A stretch of 8,358 nucleotides of DNA from NCBI GenBank assembly GCA_003482555.1, contig DMYQ01000097.1, positions 4,781 through 13,138 of the forward strand. Reading direction: 5' to 3'. Positions 1-6,261 of this stretch are shown here, piece after piece. Position 1 is the first letter of the stretch. Each line of letters begins with the position of its first letter. The DNA is from Janthinobacterium sp. Its GTDB lineage: Bacteria; Pseudomonadota; Gammaproteobacteria; Burkholderiales; Burkholderiaceae_D. Below the pieces are notes generated by a model. That model did not search any database and was not told the origin of the DNA. It saw only the letters and a list, made by a program, of their open reading frames with translations. The position numbers and the translations under genes are program-made.

Positions 1-735
1 CTCAAATACTGCCTGGGACTGGCGCGGGCCGCGCTGGCATCCGGCGTGCAAATGTTCGAAGGCTCGCCCGTGGTCGCCATCGAAAGGGGAGCGCGGCCCG
101 TGGTCAGGACGCTGCGCGGCGAAGTCGCTTGCGACTTCGTGGTCTTGGCCGGGAACGTCTATCTGGACCAGTTCGGCAAGGCGGTGGCGCCGGAAATCAA
201 CCAGCGCATCATGCCGGTGGGGACTTACATCATCGCCACCGAGCCTATGGACGAGGCACGCGCCGACGCCCTGATACGCCAGCGCGCCGCCGTCTGCGAC
301 ACCAACTTCGCGCTCGACTATTTCAGGCCGACGGCGGATCACCGCATGCTGTTCGGCGGCCGCGTCAGCTACAGCGGCGCGACCCCGTTCAAGCTGATGG
401 CCAGCATGCGCGCGCGGATGCTGGCCGTGTTCCCGCAACTGGCCGACCTGGCCGTGCCGCACGCCTGGGGCGGTTTTGTAGACATCACCATGAACCGCGG
501 CCCCGACTTCGGCCGCCTGGGCTCCAATATCTACTATCTGCAGGGCTTTTCCGGCCACGGGCTGGCCCTGACCGGCATGGCCGGCAAGCTGGTGGCAGAG
601 GCGATCGCCGGCCAGGCTGGCCGCTTCGACCTGCTGGCGCGCCTGAAACACCACGCCTTCCCGGGCGGGCCGGCCCTGCGCACGCCGGCGCTGGTGCTGG
701 GCATGCTGTACCACCGCCTCAGGGACATGCTGTGA
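1..735 (+). CDS. puuB: PuuB-like FAD-dependent gamma-glutamyl-amine oxidase, 3' part
   Basis: The reading frame is open from the first base and ends at TGA, giving the last 244 residues. About 180 N-terminal residues, including the FAD dinucleotide-binding fold, lie outside the window if the protein has the length of E. coli PuuB (about 426 aa). The visible part fits the C-terminal half of the DAO-type (D-amino-acid oxidase fold) flavoproteins. It has a VVLAGNVYL segment (fragment residues 47-55), TEPM (80-83), LDYFRPTADHRMLFGG (105-120), FGRLGSNIYYLQGFSGHG (170-187) and a PFPGG-like AFPGG ending. These match E. coli PuuB as I recall it. PuuB oxidises gamma-glutamylputrescine to gamma-glutamyl-aminobutyraldehyde with release of ammonia and peroxide in the cytoplasm. 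The glutamine synthetase homologue 38 bases downstream supports this role. The true substrate could be another glutamylated amine or an amino acid. Family assignment is firm; the exact substrate is inferred. Confidence 0.85.
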   Translation, partial: LKYCLGLARAALASGVQMFEGSPVVAIERGARPVVRTLRGEVACDFVVLAGNVYLDQFGKAVAPEINQRIMPVGTYIIATEPMDEARADALIRQRAAVCDTNFALDYFRPTADHRMLFGGRVSYSGATPFKLMASMRARMLAVFPQLADLAVPHAWGGFVDITMNRGPDFGRLGSNIYYLQGFSGHGLALTGMAGKLVAEAIAGQAGRFDLLARLKHHAFPGGPALRTPALVLGMLYHRLRDML

Positions 736-762
736 GCGGGCTGTCAACCACCGCCTCAACCT

Positions 763-768
763 AGGAGA
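763..768 (+). promoter_or_regulatory. Ribosome binding site of the glutamine synthetase homologue
   Basis: AGGAGA lies 5 bases before the ATG at 774 and is a strong Shine-Dalgarno match. It fixes the start of the downstream gene. It lies in the 38-base gap after the oxidase stop, in which I see no promoter or terminator, so the two genes are probably co-transcribed. Confidence 0.8.
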
Positions 769-773
769 ACGAC

Positions 774-2111
774 ATGACGCAAGCGATGCGCGACTTCCTG
801 CGCGAACGGAACATCCACGAAGTCGAATGCGTGATCGCCGACATGACCGGCATCGCCCGCGGCAAGATCCTGCCCAAGGATCTGTTCCTCAACGGGGGGG
901 AAATGCGGCTGCCGAAAAGCGTGCTGCTCAACACCGTCAACGGCGAGCAGCCGAACAATCTTCCCTACGTCGGCGCCACCGACCCGGACATGATCTGCGT
1001 GCCCGACCTGGCCACGATCCGGGTCGTGCCCTGGGCCGCCGAAGCGGTGGCGCTGGTGATCCACGACTGCGAGAATTTCGACGGCAGCCCGGTCGGCCTG
1101 TCGCCGCGCGCGGTGCTGCGCCAGGTCTTGAAGCTGTACGCGGGGCGCGGCTGGCAGCCGGTGGTGGCGCCGGAGATGGAATTCTATCTGGTGGCGCGCA
1201 ACAGCAATCCGCACGAACCGCTGCTGCCGCCGCTGGGCCGCAGCGGCAAGCCGGAGTCGGGCCGGCAGTCGTATTCCATCGACGCCGTCAACGACTTCGA
1301 CCCCTTCTTCCTGGAGCTGTCCTCGTTTTGCAAGCTGCACCAACTGGGCGTGGAAACCCTGATCCACGAAGCCGGCGCCGGCCAGATGGAAATCAACTTC
1401 GCCCACGGCGACGCGCTGGAACTGGCAGACCGCGTCTTCCTGTTCAAGCGCGCCGTGCGCGAGACGGCGCTGCGGCACGGCATCTTCGCCACCTTCATGG
1501 CCAAGCCCATGGAGACCGAGCCGGGCAGCGCCATGCACATCCACCAAAGCCTGCTCGACGCGGCCAGCGGCGCCAACATCTTCAGCCAGGCGGACGGCGG
1601 CCCCAGCGCCCTGTTTTTCAACTACATCGCCGGCCTGGAAAAATACCTGCCGCCGGCCACCCTGCTGCTGGCGCCGCACGTCAATTCCTACCGCCGCCTG
1701 TCGCGCTTCATGTCGGCGCCCACCAATGTGCACTGGGGTTACGACAACCGCACTTGCGGCATCCGCATCCCGAATTCGACGCCGGCCAACCGCCGCGTTG
1801 AAAACCGCGTCCCCGGCGTCGACGTCAACCCCTACCTGGCGATGGCCGCCACCCTGGCCTGCGGCTACCTGGGCATGGCGGAAGGCTTGACGCCGTCGGC
1901 GCCCAGCGCCGACAGCGCCGAACACGTGCACGACCAACTGCCGCGCAACCTGGAAGACGCGATCCTGCGCCTGCGCCAGTGCGAGCCGCTCAGCGAGATA
2001 CTGGGCGAGTTATTCGTGCGGGCTTTTTGCGAAGTCAAGGAGCTGGAGTTTGAAACCTACAGCCGCGTCATCAGCTCGTGGGAGCGCGAGCATCTTATGC
2101 TGCTGGTGTAG
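774..2111 (+). CDS. puuA: Glutamine synthetase family protein, gamma-glutamyl-amine ligase type (PuuA-like)
   Basis: The protein has 445 residues, near the family length (E. coli PuuA about 472). The N-terminal beta-grasp domain carries DMTGIARGK. The catalytic barrel shows the metal-binding and active-site motifs of the family: EMEFYL (E134, E136), EAGAGQMEIN (E199, E206), GSAMHIHQS (H255, H257), NSYRR, and an NRTCGIRIP...NRRVENR segment (R326, R331, R340, E343, R345). The segment ATFMAKP before the histidine motif and the order of motifs are those of PuuA-type ligases, which join glutamate to an amine using ATP. Where housekeeping GlnA carries the adenylylated tyrosine (YDLPPEE-type motif) this protein reads HVHDQLP with His386, so adenylylation control is not expected. 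The oxidase upstream fits a ligase-oxidase pair acting on glutamylated amines. The start is set by a strong ribosome binding site. Whether the amine is putrescine or another is inference. Confidence 0.85.
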   Translation: MTQAMRDFLRERNIHEVECVIADMTGIARGKILPKDLFLNGGEMRLPKSVLLNTVNGEQPNNLPYVGATDPDMICVPDLATIRVVPWAAEAVALVIHDCENFDGSPVGLSPRAVLRQVLKLYAGRGWQPVVAPEMEFYLVARNSNPHEPLLPPLGRSGKPESGRQSYSIDAVNDFDPFFLELSSFCKLHQLGVETLIHEAGAGQMEINFAHGDALELADRVFLFKRAVRETALRHGIFATFMAKPMETEPGSAMHIHQSLLDAASGANIFSQADGGPSALFFNYIAGLEKYLPPATLLLAPHVNSYRRLSRFMSAPTNVHWGYDNRTCGIRIPNSTPANRRVENRVPGVDVNPYLAMAATLACGYLGMAEGLTPSAPSADSAEHVHDQLPRNLEDAILRLRQCEPLSEILGELFVRAFCEVKELEFETYSRVISSWEREHLMLLV

Positions 2112-2113
2112 CC

Positions 2114-3472
2114 ATGACGACCCGCCACGGCATCAACCGGGAAGCGGCGCTGGCGCTGGCCGGCGCCGAACGGGCGCATTTCGAGCGCAACAACCCGGCC
2201 TCGCGGGCGCTGGCCGCGCGCGCCGCCGGGCACCTGCTGTTCGGCGTGCCGATGCACTGGATGCGCGACTGGTCGACGCCGTTCGCCCTGACCGTGCGCG
2301 AGGCCAGCGGCGCCCGCTTCAGCGACGCCGACGGCCACGACTACATCGATTTTTGTCTGGGCGACACCGGCGCCATGTTCGGCCACGCGCCGGCGCCGGT
2401 GGCGCGCGCCATCGCGCGCCAGGCCACGCGCGGCTACACGGCGATGCTGCCGTCGGAAGACGCGGTCTGGGTGGCGGAAGAGCTGGCGCGCCGCTTCGGC
2501 CTGCCGTTCTGGCAGTTCGCGCTGTCGGCCTCGGACGCCAACCGCTTCGTCTTGCGCTGGTTGCGGGCGGCCAGCGGGCGCGCCAAGATCCTGGTCTTCA
2601 ACGGTTGCTACCACGGCACCGTGGACGAAGTCTTCGTCGACCTGGTCGATGGCGCGCCGCGCCAGCGCGCCAGCCTGCTGGGCCAGGTGAGCGACTTGAC
2701 CGAGCACACCGTGGTGGTCGAGTTCAACGACTTGGCGGCCCTGGAGGCGGCTTTGGCCGCGGGCGACGTGGCCTGCGTGCTGGCCGAACCGGTGCTGACG
2801 AATATCGGCATGGTGCCGCCGCAGCCCGGCTACTGGGCGGCGGCGCAAGACATCATGCGCCGCCACGGCACCCTGCTGGTGATCGATGAAACCCACACCA
2901 TCAGCAGCGGGCCGGGCGGCTACGCGCGGGCGCACGGCATGAGGCCGGACGCGCTGGTGCTGGGCAAGCCGGTCGGCGGCGGCCTGCCGTGCGCCGTGTA
3001 CGGCTTCACGGGCGAGCTGGCGGCCCGCGTCGAACAGGCGAAACGGGCCGCGCCGGCCGGGCATTCCGGCATTGGCACCACCCTGACGGCGAACATGTTT
3101 ACGCTGGCGGCGATGCGCGCCAATCTGGAAGAAGTGATGAGCGAGGCGGCCTACGCCACCATGTTCGCGCAGGCGGGGCGGCTGGCGGCGGGCTTGCGCG
3201 CCATCCTGGCCGCGCGCGGGCTGCCGTGGTGCGTGACGCAAGTGGGGGCGCGCACCGAATTCCAGTTCGCGGCCACGGCGCCGCGCAACGGGACGGAGGC
3301 GGGCGCCATGCTGGACCCCGAGCTGGAACAGCTGATCCACCTGTACCTGCTCAATCGCGGCATCCTGATCACGCCCTTCCACAATATGCTGCTGGTGTGT
3401 CCGCAAACGGAAGCCGCCGATGTCGACCGCCTGTTGCGGGTGTTCGACGCCTGCCTGGCCGCGCTCGTCTAA
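2114..3472 (+). CDS. Class III PLP-dependent aminotransferase, glutamate-1-semialdehyde aminotransferase-like
   Basis: The protein has 452 residues, starting at the ATG two bases after the ligase stop; no strong Shine-Dalgarno is visible, which suggests translational coupling. An in-frame ATG at 2078 lies inside the ligase gene and is less likely. Fold type I features are clear: FNGCYHGTVDE (162-172, Tyr166 stacking on the cofactor), AEPV (224-227), DETHT with Asp258 for the pyridine nitrogen, LGKPVGGGLP with Lys285 as the Schiff-base lysine, and GTTLTAN (321-327) for phosphate binding. The arrangement resembles HemL (GSAM) and related beta-amino-acid aminotransferases, but the usual SGTEA phosphate loop is replaced by SASDAN (138-143). 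It is therefore unlikely to be HemL itself. Position beside the ligase and oxidase suggests amino transfer in amine or omega-amino-acid breakdown. I do not recognise a specific substrate, so no symbol is given. Confidence 0.85.
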   Translation: MTTRHGINREAALALAGAERAHFERNNPASRALAARAAGHLLFGVPMHWMRDWSTPFALTVREASGARFSDADGHDYIDFCLGDTGAMFGHAPAPVARAIARQATRGYTAMLPSEDAVWVAEELARRFGLPFWQFALSASDANRFVLRWLRAASGRAKILVFNGCYHGTVDEVFVDLVDGAPRQRASLLGQVSDLTEHTVVVEFNDLAALEAALAAGDVACVLAEPVLTNIGMVPPQPGYWAAAQDIMRRHGTLLVIDETHTISSGPGGYARAHGMRPDALVLGKPVGGGLPCAVYGFTGELAARVEQAKRAAPAGHSGIGTTLTANMFTLAAMRANLEEVMSEAAYATMFAQAGRLAAGLRAILAARGLPWCVTQVGARTEFQFAATAPRNGTEAGAMLDPELEQLIHLYLLNRGILITPFHNMLLVCPQTEAADVDRLLRVFDACLAALV

Positions 3473-3479
3473 CGGAGCG

Positions 3480-4352
3480 TCAGAAGCAGTGTTCCTGGGC
3501 CGGGAAGCTGCCGTCCTTGACCGCGCCGACGTAGGCCATGACGGCGGCGTCGATGCTGCTCTGGCCTTCCATGAAGTTTTTCACGAAGCGGGCTTTGCGG
3601 CCCGGGAACACGCCCAGCAGATCGTGCATCACCAGCACCTGGCCGGAACAGTCCGGACCGGCGCCGATGCCGATGGTGGGAATGGCCAGCAATTCGGTCA
3701 CTTCCTTGCCCAACTGGGAAGGGATCGCTTCCAGCACCAGCATGACGGCGCCGGCCGCCTGCAGCTTGAGGGCGTCGGACTTGAGCGTGTCGGCGCTTTC
3801 GATGGTCTTGCCCTGCACCCGGTAACCGCCCAGCTGATGCACCGATTGCGGCGTCAGGCCCAGGTGGGCGCACACCGGCACCGAGCGATCGGTGAGGAAT
3901 TTGACGGTGTCGGCCAGCCAGGCGCCGCCTTCCAGCTTGACCACGTGGGCGCCGGCCTGCATCAGGAGCACCGCGTTGTGGAAAGCCGACTCCGGCGTGC
4001 CGTAGGCGCCGAAAGGCAGGTCGGCGACGATCATGGCGCTCTTGCCGCCGCGGGCGACGGCCGCCGTATGGTAGGCGATTTCAGCGACCGTGACGGGCAG
4101 GGTCGACTGGTGGCCGTTGCAGACCATGCCCAGCGAGTCGCCGATCAGCAGCACTTCGACGCCGCAGCGTTCCATTAGCGTGGCGAAGCTGGCGTCGTAG
4201 CAGGTCAGCATGCTGATCTTTTGACCCGAAGCGCGCAGGGTGTTCAGGACGGGGATGGTGACGGCCTTGCTGATGACGGCTTTCGGCTGGGCCGGGGTCG
4301 GCGTTGCGCTTTCCTTCGCCGCCAGTTCCGTTCCTTGCAAATATGTAGACAT
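3480..4352 (-). CDS. panB: 3-methyl-2-oxobutanoate hydroxymethyltransferase (ketopantoate hydroxymethyltransferase)
   Basis: PanB transfers a one-carbon unit from 5,10-methylenetetrahydrofolate to 2-oxoisovalerate, giving ketopantoate, the first committed step of pantothenate and CoA synthesis. The 290-residue protein keeps all the known active-site residues: D72 (in IGDSLGM), D111 (in ADLPFGAY), K139 and E141 (VVKLEGG), H163 (CAHLGLTPQ) and E208 (VLEAIP). Each is shifted by exactly 27 from the E. coli numbering (45, 84, 112, 114, 136, 181), so the core aligns without gaps and the extra length is an N-terminal extension rich in A, T, K and P. The start is backed by a ribosome binding site and no other start lies before the core. 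It is last in the - strand train, after folK, a fitting neighbour because PanB uses a folate cofactor. panC, often next to panB, is not in the window. Confidence 0.97.
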   Translation of the reverse strand: MSTYLQGTELAAKESATPTPAQPKAVISKAVTIPVLNTLRASGQKISMLTCYDASFATLMERCGVEVLLIGDSLGMVCNGHQSTLPVTVAEIAYHTAAVARGGKSAMIVADLPFGAYGTPESAFHNAVLLMQAGAHVVKLEGGAWLADTVKFLTDRSVPVCAHLGLTPQSVHQLGGYRVQGKTIESADTLKSDALKLQAAGAVMLVLEAIPSQLGKEVTELLAIPTIGIGAGPDCSGQVLVMHDLLGVFPGRKARFVKNFMEGQSSIDAAVMAYVGAVKDGSFPAQEHCF

Positions 4353-4357
4353 GGGTT

Positions 4358-4363
4358 TCCTCT
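4358..4363 (-). promoter_or_regulatory. Ribosome binding site of panB
   Basis: On the - strand AGAGGA stands 5 bases before the panB ATG. It is the clearest Shine-Dalgarno in the - strand train and supports the start that gives the N-terminally extended PanB. It also suggests panB is translated independently, unlike the overlapping genes upstream. Confidence 0.75.
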
Positions 4364-4379
4364 GAATTAAACAATGGTG

Positions 4380-4411
4380 GGCGGCGTCTGCCGCCGCTGG
4401 TTTTTAGCGGC
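4380..4411 (-). promoter_or_regulatory. Two overlapping hairpins in the folK-panB gap
   Basis: Two perfect inverted repeats sit in the 71-base gap. In - strand order the first pairs GCCGCT with AGCGGC (4393-4411, 7-base loop AAAAACC). The second pairs GGCGGC with GCCGCC (4380-4395, 4-base loop AGAC). They share three bases (4393-4395), so an RNA cannot form both fully at once. No U-tract follows the second hairpin, so neither is a standard intrinsic terminator. The arrangement could be a leader switch, an mRNA-processing or stability element, or chance in GC-rich DNA. Seen: the repeats. Inferred: any function. Confidence 0.4.
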
Positions 4412-4423
4412 TTGAAACGACGT

Positions 4424-4912
4424 TCAATCCACCCTGGCGATGGTTTGTCCGGCGACGGCATCGAGGAAGCGGCGCGCCGGGCCGCGCCCGGGGATGGCGA
4501 TGTCGGGCGCCAGTTCCAGCAGCGGCACCAGCACGAAGGCGCGTTCGCAGATGCGCGGATGCGGCACTTGCAGCGTCGGTTCGTCGATGTGCTCCGGGCC
4601 GTACAGCAGCAAATCCAGGTCCAGGGTGCGCGGCGCGTTGCGGTAGGGGCGCTCGCGGCCGTGCGCCAGTTCGATGCCGTGCAGGGCTTGCAGCAAGTCC
4701 AGCGCCGCCAGGCTGGTGTCGATGCGGACCACGGCGTTGATGTAGTCGTCGCCGCCGGCGTCCAGCGGCGCCGTGCGGTACAGGCTGGAGAACGCCAGCA
4801 CGGCGCTGCCCGGCATGCGCCCGAGGCGGGCGATGGCGTCCCTCACGTTGCCGCGGGCGTCGCCCAGGTTGGCGCCGACGCCGATATAAGTCAGCGTGTT
4901 CAAGGGCTTCAC
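4424..4912 (-). CDS. folK: 2-amino-4-hydroxy-6-hydroxymethyldihydropteridine pyrophosphokinase (HPPK)
   Basis: HPPK transfers pyrophosphate from ATP to 6-hydroxymethyl-7,8-dihydropterin, the step before dihydropteroate synthase in folate synthesis. The protein has 162 residues, the usual size of a single-domain HPPK, with no fusion to FolB or FolP. It shows the N-terminal YIGVGANLGD strand-loop, SSLYRTAPL (42-50), the family signature RNAPRTLDLDLLLYG (91-105) with Mg-binding D98 and D100 and Arg95, and VPHPRICERAFVLVPL (116-131). The start is GTG, its first two bases lying within the pcnB TGA (GTGA overlap); a TTG at codon 4 is the only near alternative. There is no strong Shine-Dalgarno, so translation is probably coupled to pcnB. 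Confidence 0.96.
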   Translation of the reverse strand: MKPLNTLTYIGVGANLGDARGNVRDAIARLGRMPGSAVLAFSSLYRTAPLDAGGDDYINAVVRIDTSLAALDLLQALHGIELAHGRERPYRNAPRTLDLDLLLYGPEHIDEPTLQVPHPRICERAFVLVPLLELAPDIAIPGRGPARRFLDAVAGQTIARVD

Positions 4913-6261
4913 TCGCCGGTGCTGCCGCTGGTGAGTTTGCTGCGCGTGCCGCGCCGCGGCGCGCGCTTCTTCTTGGCGCCCGGCGCCGTCACGCCCGCGT
5001 TGGCCAGCAAATCTTCGCGGGTCTCTTCATCGCCCTCGTAGAATTCGGTCCACCATTCGCCGATCTCGGCCTCGATTTCGCCCGAGGCGCAGCGCAGCAG
5101 CAGGAAGTCGTAACCGGCGCGGAAGCGCGGATGTTCGAGCAGCTTGTGCGGTCCCTTGCCGACGCGGCGCTCGAAGCGCGGCTGCATGGCCCAGATGTCG
5201 CGCATGTCGGAGCCGATCTTGCGCTGCAGGGCCAGCTTTTCCGTTTGCGAATCGAGCACGTCGTCGGCCGCCAGGTGCAGGGCGGGGATGGGGAACTCGC
5301 CGGCGGCGCGGTAAGCCGTCCACTTTTCCAGCACCTGGTGCCAGAGCAGGGAAGCGAACAGGAAGCCGGGCGAGACGGTCTTGCCGGCCATGATGCGGGC
5401 GTCCGTGGCGTCCAGCGCCAGGGTGACGAACTTCACGCCCAGGGGCTGCTCCAGCACCACGTCGAGCAGCGGCAGCAGGCCGTGGTGCAAGCCTTCCTTG
5501 CGCAGTTGTTGCAGGCAGGCCAGGGCGTGGCCGCTCATCAAAAGCTTGAGCATTTCATCGAACACGCGCGGCGCCGGCACATTGTTGATCAGGGGCGCCA
5601 TGATGGGGATGGGCGCGGCCGTGTGCTGTTCGATGGTGAATTTCAGGCGCGCCGCGAAGCGCACCACGCGCAGCATGCGCACCGGGTCTTCGCGGTAGCG
5701 CGCTTCCGGGACGCCGATGATGCGCAGGGTCTGGGCGCGAATGTCGGCGATGCCGCCGTGGTAGTCCAGCACTTCCTGGGTGGCCGGGTTGTAGTACATG
5801 GCGTTGATGGTGAAGTCGCGCCGCAGCGCGTCTTCGTGCATCAAGCCGAAGGTATTGTCGCGCAAGACGCGGCCATGCTCGTCCTTGGGCGCGGAGTCGG
5901 CGCCGGCGCCGCGGAAGGTGGTCACCTCGAGCAAGTCCTGGCCGAACATCACGTGCACGATCTGGAAGCGCTTGCCGATGATGAAGGCGCGCCGGAACAG
6001 GCGCTTGACCTGTTCCGGGGTGGCGTTGGTGGCGATGTCGAAGTCTTTCGGCTTGACGCCCAGCAGCAGGTCGCGCACGGCGCCGCCGACGACGTAGGCC
6101 TGGAAGCCCGCTTCCTGCAGGCTGCTGGTGACGCGGATCGCGTTCGAGGACACCAGCTTGGGATCGATGCCATGCTCCTGCGGCCCCAGCACGACGGCCA
6201 CGGTGGTGTCGCGGACGGCTTCTTTGACGCCCAGAATCTTGCGGATGAATTTTTTAATCAT
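4909..6261 (-). CDS. pcnB: Poly(A) polymerase I
   Basis: PcnB adds 3' poly(A) tails that promote RNA decay. The 450-residue protein is near the length of E. coli PcnB (about 465). The nucleotidyltransferase head shows VVGGAVRDLLLG (57-68) and PKDFDIATNATPEQ (71-84) with catalytic D73 and D75. The segment IIGKRFQIVHVMFG (94-107) is the pattern that separates bacterial poly(A) polymerases from the closely related CCA-adding enzymes. LEVTTFRG (111-118), RRDFTINAMYYN (147-158) and EDPVRMLRVVRFAARL (191-206) follow in order. The C terminus is a basic tail (K430-K442, many K and R), likely RNA-binding. The start ATG lies within the last 8 bases of the HAD hydrolase gene and has no Shine-Dalgarno, implying coupled translation. 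The tail ends in the overlap with folK. Confidence 0.96.
   Translation of the reverse strand: MIKKFIRKILGVKEAVRDTTVAVVLGPQEHGIDPKLVSSNAIRVTSSLQEAGFQAYVVGGAVRDLLLGVKPKDFDIATNATPEQVKRLFRRAFIIGKRFQIVHVMFGQDLLEVTTFRGAGADSAPKDEHGRVLRDNTFGLMHEDALRRDFTINAMYYNPATQEVLDYHGGIADIRAQTLRIIGVPEARYREDPVRMLRVVRFAARLKFTIEQHTAAPIPIMAPLINNVPAPRVFDEMLKLLMSGHALACLQQLRKEGLHHGLLPLLDVVLEQPLGVKFVTLALDATDARIMAGKTVSPGFLFASLLWHQVLEKWTAYRAAGEFPIPALHLAADDVLDSQTEKLALQRKIGSDMRDIWAMQPRFERRVGKGPHKLLEHPRFRAGYDFLLLRCASGEIEAEIGEWWTEFYEGDEETREDLLANAGVTAPGAKKKRAPRRGTRSKLTSGSTGE

Noticed and set aside
756..1937. Open frame of 393 codons on the - strand opposite the glutamine synthetase homologue
   Set aside because: Composition typical of an antisense shadow (V, G, R, H, Q); no ribosome binding site or family motif seen.
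2078..2113. Earlier ATG for the aminotransferase, inside the ligase gene
   Set aside because: Would add 12 residues of low family character and a 34-base overlap; the ATG at 2114 right after the ligase stop is the usual coupled arrangement.
2057..3406. Open frame of 449 codons on the - strand opposite the aminotransferase gene
   Set aside because: The translation is rich in A, R, Q and H with no recognisable motif, and the + strand protein has full family motifs. Long antisense frames are expected in GC-rich genes.
3420..4178. Open frame of 252 codons on the + strand running from the aminotransferase end over panB
   Set aside because: Covers two well-supported genes in other frames and has no motif of its own.
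4380..4395. Hairpin GGCGGC-AGAC-GCCGCC as an intrinsic terminator after folK
   Set aside because: No run of U follows the stem on the - strand; the next bases are CACCATTG.
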